From Ahaetulla prasina (lineage: Eukaryota > Chordata > Lepidosauria > Squamata > Colubridae), in NCBI RefSeq assembly GCF_028640845.1, contig NC_080541.1, forward strand, positions 2,204,435 through 2,268,434: DNA of 64,000 bases. The letters are read 5' to 3'. The notes beneath the pieces are model-generated. The model searched no databases, was not told where the DNA came from, and saw only the letters and a program-made list of their open reading frames with translations. A program made the translations under genes and the position numbers. Positions 20,785 through 30,499 of this stretch are shown piece after piece. How positions within the stretch are numbered: the stretch's first letter is position 1; the number at the start of each line of letters is the position of its first letter.

Positions 20785-21290
20785 TGAATATCCCAAAGGT
20801 GCTTTTTCAAGAGGCAACTGGACTTCCTTGTTTTTTCTTTGAAGACCTTTCGCTTCTCATCCAAGAAGCTTCTTCAGCTCTGACTGGATGGTGGGGAATG
20901 GAAGGATTGATGCTCCTTGCAGACAGCTGGTCATTTGCATCTTTTTAGAGGGCCGTTGAGGCCACCTGGAGGTTCATCTGTGTCCTCAGGGTCACCTGAG
21001 TGGTGCCAATGGGTGTGGAGCCTTCTTGGAACTGCTGAAAGGAGCTGTGTTGTGGAGCTGTGTTTTCTGCCCTGTGTCTCTTCATGGTTGAACACAATGT
21101 GTGGTCTGCATCTCAAACTGCAAGGAATGTAAATCCCTCCATTCCACACTGTCCAGTCAGAACTGAAGAAGCTTCTTGGATGAGAAGCAAAACGTCTTCA
21201 AAGAAAAACCAGAAAGTCCAGTTGCCTCTTGGAGAAAAAGCACCTTTGGGACAAAACATGGCCTGGATGACTGAAGATGTTTGTATGGTT
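20785..21290. mobile_element. Penelope-type repeat PLE-A, inverted pair
   Basis: A minus unit (about 20785-21045) faces a plus unit (about 21115-21290). The outward ends carry CAACTGGAC and GTCCAGTTGCC. Both include the CTGAAGAAGCTTCTTGGATG block. The GAAAC box is mutated in the plus copy (CAAAACGTC). Confidence 0.65.
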
Positions 21291-21359
21291 GTCAACACAT
21301 TGTTTCTACTTTGATTACAATCCTTTAGAATACCAGATGGATCCCATTGGATCTGACCT

Positions 21360-21470
21360 CAGGAGTCTGCAAACTTGGCTCTTTTAAGACTTGTGGACTT
21401 CAAAGCTGGCTGAGGAACTCTGGGAGTTGAAGTCCACAAGTCTTAAAAGAGCCAAGTTTTCAGACCCCTA
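21360..21470. mobile_element. hAT palindromic MITE, decayed
   Basis: CAGGAGTCTGCAAACTTGGC to GCCAAGTTTTCAGACCCCTA. Flanks TCTGACCT and GCCTACCT agree at 5 of 8. Confidence 0.65.
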
Positions 21471-21479
21471 GCCTACCTA

Positions 21480-22275
21480 TAACAAAGGAGATGTGGGAAC
21501 TGGAAGCTAAAATATTTAAAGAATGGTTGCTGGAATTGGGTATGCCTAGTTTAATGAAAAGAAGTACTAGGGGTGATAGCAGTCTTCCAATATCTGAGGG
21601 ACTGCCAGAAAGAAGAGGGAGTCAGTTTGCTCCCCAAAACACCTGTGGGCAGGACAAGAAGCAACTAATCAAGGAGAGAAGGCACCTAGAACTATTTCAT
21701 GACAACAATGAGTCAGTGGACCACCTGGCCTCCAGAAGCTATGGGTGCTTCATCACTGGAGGTTTTTAAGAAGAGTCTAGACAGCCACCCAGGGGTGAAA
21801 TGCTTCCGGTTCGAACCGGCTTGCCCGTTCCAGTAGCGATGGCGGCGAGTGGCTCGGAGAACCGGTAGCAAAAATCCCTGCCCCTCCTCCCCCTCCCTAT
21901 GCCCAGCTGAGCTGCGCAATCATCAGAGTTTTTTTTTTTTACTTTTAAAATGCTTTTAAAAGTTAAAAAAAAGCCTCTGATGATCACGCAGCTCAGCTGG
22001 GATTGTCAAAACCCTTTAAAAGCATTTTTTTTCTATAACTTCTTCCACAGAAGAGGTTGTAGAAAAAATGCTTTTAAAAGTGAAACAAAAAAACGCCCAC
22101 CCAGTCATATTACCACCCCCCCAAGTCATACCCACAGAACTGGTAGTAACAAATTTTACATTTCACCCCTGCAGCCACCTATCTGAAATGGTGTCAGGTC
22201 TCCTGCTTGAGCAGGGGGCTAAACTAGAAGACCTCCATGTTCCCTTCCAATTATTTCATTATTCTGTTATTCTGT
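21480..22275 (+). mobile_element. CR1 LINE split by a hAT element
   Basis: Part 1 is 21480-21789 (ends GTCTAGACAGCCACC); part 2 is 22172-22275 (starts CAGCCACCTATCTGAAATGG). The 3' UTR is decayed (GGGCTAAACTAGAAGACCTC). Confidence 0.8.
21790..22171 (+). mobile_element. hAT-like non-autonomous element (382 bp)
   Basis: Starts CAGGGGTGAAATGCTTCC and ends ACATTTCACCCCTG. Perfect 8-bp duplication CAGCCACC at 21782-21789 and 22172-22179. The interior has GGTTCGAACCGG, a CAGCTGAG inverted pair and A-rich arms. No transposase. Confidence 0.9.
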
Positions 22276-22311
22276 CAAAACAGACGTTCTGTCTAATATC
22301 ACGAATCACAG

Positions 22312-22740
22312 AATAGAATAGAGTAGAATTTTTTATTGGCCAAGTGTGATTGGACACCCAAGGAATTTGTCTTGGTGCAGATGCTCTCAGTGTACATAAA
22401 AGAAAAGATACGTTCATCAAGGTACAACATTTACAACACAAATGATGATCAATATATCAATATAAATCATAAGGATTGCCAGCAACAAGTTATAGTCATA
22501 CAGCATAAGTGGAAGGAGATTGGTGATGGGAACGATGAGAAGATTAATAGTAGTGCAGACTTAGTAAATTGTTTGACAGTGTTGAGGGAATTAATTGTTT
22601 AGCAGAGTGATGGCCTTCGGGAAAAAACTGTTCTTGTGTCTAGTTGTTCTGGTGTGCAGTGCTCTATAGCGTCGTTTTGAGGGTAGGAGTTGAAACAGTT
22701 TATGTCCAGGATGTGAGGGGTCTGTAAATATTTTCACAGC
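22312..22740 (-). mobile_element. L3-type LINE 3' end
   Basis: The reverse of the 16197 copy, starting at the same 5' position (GTGAAAATATTTACAGACCC on the reverse strand). The tail is short (AGAATAGAATAGAGTAGAAT). Confidence 0.85.
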
Positions 22741-23064
22741 CCTGATGATCTCATATGGCTGAAGCTAAAGATTCTGGCCAGTCTACTCCCATCCAAGGAT
22801 TCATGACTAAAAAAGAATTCTGCTTTGTCCTGCAGGTCCTCAGCTGGTATCTGACCTCCATCCAACTGTCTCAGCTGAGCGGTATCTACCAAGTGCCCCA
22901 CAGGGTGGAAATATCTGAAGTTGGACATCCAGGATCTGAATGGAGATGTATGTGGACAACGGGTGGAAGATGCTGAGGTAAATACATTTCTCCCTGCGTA
23001 AGGTTTTTGCCCTTACACACTGGGATCAGGTCAGGGGGAGCCTTTTGTCGCATGCTGGGTTAGT
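22741..23064. other. Unassigned sequence
   Basis: May be further 5' L3 sequence on the minus strand, but no domain was confirmed. Confidence 0.25.
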
Positions 23065-23513
23065 TTGTGGGGATCTTGGTGTTCCCTGAGCTTGGTTGTT
23101 TCCTTGCAGATGTTTCAGTGCCCAACTAGATAACATGATCAATGCTAGAAAGGAGTGGGATTTGCAGGGAGGAGGAAGAGGAGGAGGAGGACTATGGAGC
23201 CCTTGGTGCTCTCTGACCTCAGTTATTTTCTTGCAGACTTTTTATTACCCAACTAGATAATACCATCAGTGCTAGAAGGGTTTGTGAAAAGGAGGAGGGA
23301 GGAGGAGTTCTTGGTGCTCTCTGAACTTGGTGGTTTTCTTGCAAATGTTTCATTACACAAACCCAAACTAGGTAACATCATCAGGCTAGAAGGGAGGAGG
23401 AGGAGGAGGAGGAGGAGGAGGAGGAGGAGGAGGAGGAGGAGGAGGAGGAGGAGGGGACTGTGGTGTCCTTGGTATTATGTCAGCTTAGTTGCTTTCTTGC
23501 AGATGTTTTATTA
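23065..23513 (-). mobile_element. Penelope tail cluster PLE-B, about four units
   Basis: Repeated CTTGGTGCTCTCTGA, TTTTCTTGCAGATGTTTC and TAACATCATCAG blocks at about 23080, 23205, 23305 and 23480, separated by GGA-rich runs. The last unit is broken by the L3 insertion. Confidence 0.7.
23394..23456 (+). repeat. (GGA)n microsatellite in PLE-B
   Basis: About 20 perfect triplets between two PLE-B blocks. Confidence 0.9.
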
Positions 23514-23860
23514 GAATAGAATAGAATAGAATAGAATAAAATAGAATAGAATAGAATAGAATAGAATAGAATAGAATAGAATAGAATAGAATAGAATAGA
23601 ATTTTTTATTGGCCAAGTGTGACTGGACACACAAGGAATTTGTCTTGGTACATATGCTCTCAGTGTACATAAAAGAAATAGAATAGAATAGAATAGAATA
23701 GAATAGAATAGAATAGAATAGAATAGAATAGAATAGAATAGAATAGAATTCTTTATTGGCCAAGTGTGACTGGACACACAAGGAATTTGTCTTGGTGCAT
23801 ATGCTCTCAGTGTACATAAAAGAAAAGATACCTTCATCAAGGTTCAACATTTACAACACT
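23514..23860 (-). mobile_element. L3 tail, two units, inserted in PLE-B
   Basis: Two TGGCCAAGTGTGAC...TGTACATAAAAGAAA units, each with an (AGAAT)n array. The 5' end is at GTTCAACATTTACAACAC. PLE-B text resumes on the right (TGATATTACCCAACTAAGTA). Confidence 0.85.
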
Positions 23861-23936
23861 TAATGATATTACCCAACTAAGTAACTTAACACTTAATGAT
23901 ATTACCCAACTAAGTAACATCATCAGTGTTAGAAGG
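23861..23936 (-). mobile_element. PLE-B remainder with a 30-bp duplication
   Basis: ACTTAATGATATTACCCAAC occurs twice in a row (about 23858 and 23888), then CATCATCAGTGTTAGAAGG. Confidence 0.6.
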
Positions 23937-23949
23937 CAGTGAAGTTTAC

Positions 23950-24310
23950 AACCGTACGAGTGGTGCAATTGGGTGTGGAGTCTTCTTGGCTGTTATCTGT
24001 CCTGTGTCTCTTCACTGTTGAAGACGGGCGCAAGCTGTTGGGGATTTGAGATGCAGACAACACAGCCTCATCCCCAACAGCCTACGCCCATCTTCAACAG
24101 TGAAGGGACACACTGTTGCAGGAAAGCGTCTTGCAGGAAGCGCAGCTCCACAACACAATCATTCCAGCAGTTCCAAGAAGGCTCCGCAGGCATTGGCACC
24201 ACTCAGGTGACCCCTCCAAGTGGCCTCAACGACTCTCTAAAAGGATGCAAATGACCAGCTGTCTGCAAGGAGTATCAATCCTTCCATTCCCCACCATCCA
24301 CTCAGAGCTG
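23950..24310 (+). mobile_element. Penelope-type PLE-A variant with hairpin
   Basis: 24200-24310 matches PLE-A (ACTCAGGTGACCC, CAAATGACCAGCTGTCTGCA, TTCCATTCCCCACCATCCA). 24004-24111 forms a long imperfect hairpin. Confidence 0.6.
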
Positions 24311-24434
24311 GTAATGGGCACTTGGAAGGAATTATTATGGGATGTCCAGATGTCAGGGTCAAAAGATCTGGACTACAAATGAAGTTCCAGGTAAACTAAT
24401 TTATTATTTAACATGCCTATGCACTCAACTATAC
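24311..24434. other. Short unassigned sequence
   Basis: Nothing recognised. Confidence 0.2.
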
Positions 24435-24505
24435 CAGGGGTCTCCAACCTTGGTCCCTTTAAGACTTGTGGACTTCAACTCCCAGAGTCCCTCAGCCAGC
24501 AAAGC
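24435..24505. mobile_element. Half-length hAT palindrome with target duplication
   Basis: Only the left arm and centre (CAGGGGTCTCCAACCTTGG to CAGCCAGCAAAGC). Flanks AACTATAC (24427-24434) and AACTATAT (24506-24513) match at 7 of 8. Confidence 0.7.
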
Positions 24506-24606
24506 AACTATATACAACTCATGAACTATACAACTCATAGTTAGCACTATCTTGGCCGAAGACAAGGATCCATAGAATTTAAGGGAGTGTTGGCTTACTT
24601 TGCTTG

Positions 24607-24852
24607 TAACTACGGTGGCGCAGTGGTGAGAGTGCAGTACTGCGGGCTACTTCTCTTGATTGCCAGCTGGCTGCAATTTGGCAGTTCAAATCTCACCAGG
24701 CTCAAGGTTGACTCGGCCTTCCACCTTTCCGAGGTGGGTCAAATGAGGACCCAGATTGTTGGGGGCAGGAGGCTGACTCTGTAAACCTCTTAGAGACGGC
24801 TTTAAAACATTGTGAAGCGGTATATAAGTCTAAGGGCTATTGCTATTGCTAC
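24607..24852 (+). mobile_element. tRNA-derived SINE, type 1
   Basis: Head GGTGGCGCAGTGGTGAGAGT, B-box-like CAGTTCAAATCTCACC, body GGACCCAGATTGTTGGGGGC, end GCGGTATATAAGTCTAAGGG with a (GCTATT)n tail. It resembles the Sauria SINE group. Confidence 0.8.
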
Positions 24853-24867
24853 ATAGAGATTCTAGAC

Positions 24868-25295
24868 CAGTGATGGCTAACCTTTTCCAGACCGAGTGCC
24901 CAAAGTACGCGCGCATGCAAGTGACTGCCCAAAGCCCCCAAATGCAATGCGCGCATGGGCCCCGCACATGTGGCCCCCATGCATGCGCACGTCCCCTGCA
25001 TGCGCCCAAATCTCCACGTATGCGTGCCCCCACACATGTCCTTGCCCCCTGAACATGCACGTGTGACCCCCTGCATGTGCCCGCGGTCCCGCACATGCAT
25101 GCTGCCCCTTGCATGTGCGCGCTGGCCCCCGCATGCGCCCTCCTGTGCATTTGTGGCAGAGACCCAAAGACCAGCTGGCTGGTGGAGGCACATACGCATG
25201 CACGGCGGAGTTGAGCTTGGGCGACAGCTCCTGTGCCCACAGAGAGGGCGTTGCATGCCACCTCTGGCCCGCGTGCCATCGGTTCGCCATCATGG
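24868..25295 (+). mobile_element. hAT-like element with CpG-rich minisatellite (428 bp)
   Basis: Starts CAGTGATGGCTAACCTTTT and ends GGTTCGCCATCATGG. Perfect 8-bp duplication TTCTAGAC at 24860-24867 and 25296-25303. The interior (24895-25140) is a degenerate tandem array rich in GCATGCGC and CCCCGCACATG, which opens several spurious frames. Confidence 0.9.
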
Positions 25296-25303
25296 TTCTA
25301 GAC

Positions 25304-25427
25304 TGATTTCCTCTTTTGACTCCGCCTCAGATTCTCCACTCCTTCTCCCACACCAGAACAGTTTTCTATCCTTTCTTTTAACTGGAAATATCTATTTCTT
25401 ACCCCTGGAAAGTCCGCCAGACTTAAC
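25304..25427. other. Short unassigned sequence
   Basis: C/T-rich; nothing recognised. Confidence 0.2.
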
Positions 25428-25450
25428 GTTGCCAAGGTTGGAGAGCCCTG
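25428..25450. mobile_element. hAT palindrome, terminal remnant
   Basis: GTTGCCAAGGTTGGAGAGCC then CTG, adjoining the CR1 site TTCTAGTC at 25451. Confidence 0.6.
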
Positions 25451-25780
25451 TTCTAGTCCAACCCTCCTGCACAAGCAGGAGACCCAATATCATTCCAGAT
25501 AAATGGTTGTCCTATCTTATCTTGTAAACCTCCAGTAACTTCTGGTGGCGAGCTGTTCCACAGTCCTCACTGTCAGGAAGTTTCTCCTTAGTTCCAGGGT
25601 GTTTCTTCCTTGATTATTTCCATCCGTTGCTTCTTGTCCTGCCCTCGAGTGGTTTGGAGAATAGCTGGACCCGTTCTTCTCTGTGGCAGCCCCTCAAATA
25701 CTGGAAGACTGCTTTCATGTTCTCCCAATCCTTCTCTTCGGTAGGCTAGATATACCTAGAATTACTAATATTTGCTCTAA
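25451..25780 (-). mobile_element. CR1 LINE fragment
   Basis: Plus reading TTCTAGTCCAACCCTCC, then GTCAGGAAGTTTCTCCTTAG and GCAGCCCCTCAAATACTGG. The last 50 bp of the CR1 end are missing beyond the hAT remnant. Confidence 0.8.
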
Positions 25781-25782
25781 GG

Positions 25783-25917
25783 CAGAGGTCTCCAAACCTG
25801 GCTCTTTTAAGACTTGTGGACTTCAACTCCCAGAGTCCCTCAGCCAGCAAAGCTGGCTGAAGAACTCTGGAAGTTGAAGTCCACAAGTCTTAAAAGAACC
25901 AGGTTTGGAGACCCCTG
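25783..25917. mobile_element. hAT palindromic MITE, complete
   Basis: CAGAGGTCTCCAAACCTGGC to CCAGGTTTGGAGACCCCTG, symmetrical about CAAAGCTGGCTG. Duplication CTCTAAGG (25775-25782) and TTCTAAGG (25918-25925), 7 of 8. Confidence 0.9.
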
Positions 25918-26024
25918 TTCTAAGGCGATGGGTTTCAAAGGTTACAGTCAGAAAATCATGACATCATTTAACAATTACAGTTTCATTGGCAAACACAGTA
26001 TTTTTAAACCATCCTCAGCATGAC

Positions 26025-26175
26025 TGGAGACATCTGGAGGTAAGCTGTTCCAATGGTTAATTCTTAATTGTTCTAACCGTCAGGAAATTTCTCTTTAATT
26101 CCAGGTTGCTTTTCTCCTTGATTAGTTTCCATGCATTGCTTCTTGTCAGAAAAAGAGGTTGAGCCCCTCTTTAGA
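26025..26175 (-). mobile_element. CR1 LINE internal fragment
   Basis: GTCAGGAAATTTCTCTTTAA, TCCTTGATTAGTTTCC: the C-terminal coding part only. Confidence 0.7.
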
Positions 26176-26202
26176 CAACCATTGATGTGAAATATTATAG
26201 GA

Positions 26203-26425
26203 TAAGAGCCTTGGTGGTGCAGTGGTTAGAGTGCAGTAATGCAGGCTGACTCTGCCTGCTGCCAGCAGTTCGATTCTGACAAGCTCAAGGTTGACTCCAT
26301 CCTTCTGAGGTGGGTAAAATGGGGACCCAGATTGTTGGGGGGCAAGAGGCTGACTCTGTAAACTGCTTAGAGAGTGCTGGAAAGCCCTGTGGCACACTAT
26401 ATAAGTCTAAGTGCTATGGCTAAGT
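26203..26425 (+). mobile_element. tRNA-derived SINE, type 1
   Basis: GGTGGTGCAGTGGTTAGAGT, CAGTTCGATTCTGAC (B box) and ACTATATAAGTCTAAGTGCT. Followed at once by (GGAA)n. Confidence 0.8.
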
Positions 26426-26426
26426 G

Positions 26427-26517
26427 GGAAGGAAGGAAGGAAAGAAAGAAGGAAGGAAGGAAGGAAGGAAGGAAGGAAGGAAGGAAGGAAGGAAGGAAGG
26501 AAGGAAGGAAGGAAGGG
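26427..26517 (+). repeat. (GGAA)n microsatellite
   Basis: About 20 GGAA/AAGG units with one AAAGAAAG interruption. Confidence 0.9.
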
Positions 26518-26529
26518 GTGGCTTTAGTG

Positions 26530-26783
26530 GTTTTCTTTTATGTACACTGAGAGCATATGCACCAAGACAAATTCCTTGTGTGTCCAATCACACTTGGCCA
26601 ATAAAATTCTATTCTATTCTATTCTATTCTATTCTATTCTATTCTATTCTATTCTATTCTATTCTATTCTATTCTATTCTATTCTATTTTCTTTTATGTA
26701 CACTGAGAGCATCTGCACCAAGACAAATTCCTTGTGTGTCCAATCACACTTGGCCAATAAAAATGCTATTCTATTCTATTCTA
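26530..26783 (+). mobile_element. L3 tail, two units
   Basis: Two GTACACTGAGAGCAT...GGCCAATAAA units with (ATTCT)n of about 100 and 25 bp. Runs directly into a SINE. Confidence 0.85.
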
Positions 26784-27000
26784 GAGTGCAGTATTGCAAG
26801 CTAACTATCCCCTGAATGCCAGCAGTTCGATCCTGTCCGGTTCAAGATTGACTCAGCCTTTCGTTCTTTCGAGGTGAGTAAAATGGGGACCCAGATTGTT
26901 AGGGCAAGAAGCTGACTGTAAACCGCTTGGAGAGGGCTGTGAAGCCCTGTGAAGCGGTATATAAGTCCAAGTGCTATTGCGATTGCTATGGCTATTCCTG
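26784..27000 (+). mobile_element. tRNA-derived SINE, type 1, head missing
   Basis: AGAGTGCAGTATTGCAAGC to GCGGTATATAAGTCCAAGTG and GATTGCTATGGC. Confidence 0.75.
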
Positions 27001-27060
27001 CTTTAGCAGGGGATTGAATTAGAAGACCTCCAAGGTCTCTTCCAACTCTATTATTCTGTT
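27001..27060 (+). mobile_element. CR1 LINE 3' fragment
   Basis: GGGGATTGAATTAGAAGACC, CCAAGGTCTCTTCCAACTC, ATTATTCTGTTATT. Confidence 0.7.
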
Positions 27061-27177
27061 ATTGTTTCTGGCAGCACCTCACACATTGGAACATTGCTAT
27101 CAGTCACCCCTGTTGACTTAATGTTATTATTCTGGACTCATCTTTCTTGTAGACGACTTATGGGATATTTAAGCATC

Positions 27178-27694
27178 TGTCGTGTTCCACTCCTCCTCTG
27201 ACGGCCGGGTCTGGGAAGTCTGTATCAAGCATGGCCACGAAGCCTCTGCAGCTTTGCGAAATTCCTGTCAGAGTTCTCAGGGCAGGCAGGAATCCAAGGT
27301 GTGACTTCAGCAAACCAGATGAGACTTTGCCTGACTCAAGGAATGCCAGAAAGCAGATCCTTTATATAGGCCATGGGGTGTGGCTCCATGACTCAGCACT
27401 TATCCAGGCCTGCCCCTCCCTTCCTTTTGCTGACGTCGCCTCTCCATTCTCCGGAAGCGGGGATCTGTCCACTGTGTCTTTTCGTCCTCAGCTGCCGGCA
27501 ATTCTAGCTCATGGCTGGCTTCGTGCTCACACACTGTAGGAGGGAGGTTTGTTTGGTCAGTCTCTCCGGGCATGGTGCCAGGGCTGGGGGCTGGAGGCAT
27601 GCCAGGCCATTCTTCTACACTATCAGCCTCTGGCTCAGATAACAGGAGATGGGAGGGGCCCGGCTGAGGAGAGGAGGGCGGGCGAGGCACAACA
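27178..27694 (-). mobile_element. Solo LTR, family LTR-1 (517 bp)
   Basis: TGTCGTGTTCCACTCC at left and GCGAGGCACAACA at right (plus reading). Perfect 5-bp duplication GCATC at 27173-27177 and 27695-27699. Reverse-strand TATA-like CTATATAAAGG at about 27359-27369. Confidence 0.85.
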
Positions 27695-27699
27695 GCATC

Positions 27700-27962
27700 C
27701 CATACCTATGTGGGGGGGGGGGGAAGAAACACCCAGATGAGATGCCCAGTGTTACGTTTTGTGTCAGCAGTAATGGAGGACCACCTTCCAAGTTCTCACC
27801 ACCGGTTGAGAGAGGAAAAGGACCACAAAGGAATTCAGAGCCTCCAGAGGCCAACATATATCCCTTCACCAGAGCTGGGTACTTATGACACCAGCTACCT
27901 CTGAACTCTGAAGTTATCTGATGCAAGAAATGAACATTTGATTGAAGGTAAGGCAACCTTCT
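27700..27962. other. Unassigned sequence
   Basis: A G10 run, then mixed sequence without a clear frame. Confidence 0.25.
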
Positions 27963-28235
27963 GCCTCTGGTGGCTCAACAGGCTAATGCAGTCTGTTATT
28001 AACAGCAGCTGCCTGCAATTGCTGCAGGTTCTAGTCCCACCAGGCCCAAGGTTGACTCAGCCTTCCATCCTTTATAAGGTAGGTAAAATGAGGACCCAAA
28101 TTGTTGGGGGCAATAAAAGTTGACTTTGTATATAATATACAAATGGATGAAGACTGTTGCTTGACATAGTGTAAGCCGCCCTGAATCTTCGGAGAAGGGC
28201 GGGATATAAATGCAAATAAAAATAAATAAAAAAAC
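27963..28235 (+). mobile_element. tRNA-derived SINE, type 2 (L2-tailed)
   Basis: Head CTCTGGTGGCTCAACAGG, B-box-like GGTTCTAGTCCCACC, body GGTTGACTCAGCCTTCCATC. The 3' end, GCCGCCCTGAATCTTCGGAG, resembles the L2 LINE end. A-rich tail. Confidence 0.8.
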
Positions 28236-28331
28236 ACCACCTCAGCCCCACCTGCTTCTACCACTTGGTCCAAATCAAGAAGCAATTTGCACTTGGTTCG
28301 TATCTTTCCTTTTCGTATAAAAAAGGAGGTA

Positions 28332-28576
28332 CCCTGTTTCCCCGAAAATAAGACATCTCCTGATAATAAGCCCAATCAGGCTTTTGAGCACATGTGCTAA
28401 AATAAGCCCTCCCCGAAAATATTTAAACACAGTGCTGAAAATCAGGTAAGATGGTAAGAGGAGCCCCATCTTGCTCCTCCTGCCCCAAAATAATAAGACC
28501 TCCCCGAAAATAAGGCCAAGCGCTTATTTCAGGGTTCAGAAAAATATAAGACAGGGTCATATTTCGGGGAAACATG
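28332..28576. mobile_element. Tc1/mariner-type MITE (245 bp)
   Basis: Inverted ends CCCTGTTTCCCCGAAAATAA and the reverse of TTTCGGGGAAACATGG. Flanked by TA on both sides (28330-28331 and 28577-28578). ATAAGACCTCCCCGAAAATA repeats inside. Confidence 0.75.
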
Positions 28577-28812
28577 GTAACTTCACATAAAAAATATTTT
28601 TGTGCCATTTCTTCTGGAAAACCAGAACATGGAGTGGTGGACATACTATAAAATGGTCAACATTCTTTTGAGTATTTCCTGTTAATGAGTTGTAGAGTTG
28701 TATGCATGTCTATAAAGTATGCATGTCCATAGAGAAAGACAGGTGTGGATATATGAGGTCTGTGTTCATGAAAAGCAAATTAACCACCTTTCTCTCGCCC
28801 TCCCAGGGACCT
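28577..28812. other. Unassigned sequence
   Basis: Nothing recognised. Confidence 0.2.
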
Positions 28813-29200
28813 AGAACATAGAGCATAGAATAGGCACCTTGGAGGTCTTCTAGTCCAAGTAGGAGATCCCTTACCATCCTGGACAAATGGCTGTCAACTC
28901 TCAGTGATGGAGCACCCACAACTTCTGAAGGCAACTTCTGGTTCCACTGGTTAATTCTTCTCACTGTCAGGAAATCTCTCCTTAATTCTAGGTTGTTTCT
29001 CTTCTTGATTAGTTCTTGATTAGATCTGTTACTTCTTGTCCTTCCTTCAGGTGCTTTGGAGAATAGGTGGATCCCCCTCTTCTTTGTTGCAGCCCCTTAA
29101 ATATTGGAAGATGTTAATCTGTCACTCCTAGCCCTTCTCTTCATTAGACTAGATGTTCCCAGTCCCCGCAACCATTCGTCATATGGTTTAGCCTCTCTTG
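28813..29200 (-). mobile_element. CR1 LINE fragment
   Basis: CACCTTGGAGGTCTTCTAGT (plus), then GTCAGGAAATCTCTCCTTAA and CAACCATTCGTCATATGG. Decayed, with an internal deletion. Confidence 0.8.
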
Positions 29201-29365
29201 TTTTTCTTTCTCTGTGGAATTATGTTTGACTGGGTTTTTCTCATTTCATTTTTCAGAATTCCCCAAGCACCTTGAGAAAACTAGAGCCAATCCCTTCTTT
29301 CTATCCATGTTGCCCGATCGCTGGTAAGTTTGCTGTCATTCTACATTGTTTGGTGTCTCTCTCTA

Positions 29366-29755
29366 GAACATAGAACATACAATAACAGAGTTGGTAGGGA
29401 CCTGGTAGGTCTTCTACTCCACCCCCTGCTCGAGCAGGAGACCCTATACCATTTCAGACAAGTGGTTGTTCAGTCTCTTCTTAAAAACTCCAGTAATGGA
29501 GCACCTACAACTTCTGGAGGGAAGCCATTCCATTGGTTCACTGTCAGGAAGTTTTCTCCTTAATTCCAGGTTGCTTCTCTCCTTGATGAGTTGCTTCTTA
29601 TCCTGCCTTTTGATACTTTGGAGGGTAGCTTGACTCCCTCTTCTTTGGGGCAGCCCCTCAAATATTGGAATACTGCTATCATGTCCCCCCTAGTCCTTCT
29701 CTTCATTAGACCAGACATACCCAATTCCTGTATCTGTTCTTCCTAGTGTTCTCTG
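29366..29755 (-). mobile_element. CR1 LINE fragment
   Basis: AACAGAGTTGGTAGGGACCT to ACCAGACATACCCAATTCCT. The 3' UTR and ORF end are well preserved. Confidence 0.85.
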
Positions 29756-30332
29756 GTTTTCTTCGTCTCGCCCTTTAAATTCCGAAGAACGAAAAGGAGG
29801 AGGAGAAGAAGGAGGAGGAGGAGGAGGACCAGCTGCTGTCAAGAAAGCTGATCTAACAGTCCACAAGCCACGTTCGCATCTTCAGCAGATGGTAACAGGG
29901 ATGGCTGCTTAGCGCTGCATGTTTGACATCTCCTAGAAATAGCAAGCCATGATGAAGTGGTAGGCCTGTAGCCACTATCATCTGTTCCGGTGTCTTGGCT
30001 GAAAGTGGAAGTCACATGCTCAGTTTCGCACCTCCCTGATGCGAGAACGCTGTTGGGGGTGAGTCACGGTGCATCTGCTTCCCTCCTCCTTCCCCTCTCC
30101 CCACCCCCCACCCCAATTCCCCATCAGCCCGTAGTGGCGGTTGCCTGGTGCTGTTGCTGCTACGCTCTTGTCACCAGCTTGTGTGACAGGTGAAGTGACA
30201 CAGACTCGGCAGAGTTGCAAAGCAGGTTGCTCCGGGCTCTTCCCACATGGGGAGGTGAGGTTACTCCAGCAGAAGGGGAGGAAAGAGCAAATTCTAACAT
30301 CTGTTTGCTTCACCACTGTTGCTTTTGTTCAG
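29756..30332. other. Unique sequence left of the candidate exon
   Basis: Contains a short GGA run (29790-29828). Otherwise high-complexity. Ends in TTGCTTTTGTTCAG, an acceptor-like site. Confidence 0.3.
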
Positions 30333-30499
30333 AGCAGAACAACACACGGAAAGGGTGAAAGGAAGAGAAGGGACAGACATGACCCACAGGAGCAGCGAGG
30401 AGATCTTCGGGGGGCTCCATGTTCTTCTGAGGACCTCACCTCTGAACCTCCCATTCATTTCGACAAGGATGTCCTCATCTTAAATGGCCAGGCAACCAG
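30333..30499 (+). other. Candidate host exon (167 nt), unrecognised
   Basis: Bounded by an acceptor-like TTGCTTTTGTTCAG and a donor-like ACCAG|GTATGA. One frame stays open through it and beyond, reading about 55 codons ending FDKDVLILNGQATR. I do not recognise the protein. The frame also runs on through the donor into unlikely sequence, so chance is a serious alternative. Confidence 0.2.

Noticed and set aside
24830..25527. Several overlapping frames of 130-190 codons with C, H and R repeats
   Set aside because: They coincide with the minisatellite inside a hAT element bounded by TTCTAGAC duplications.
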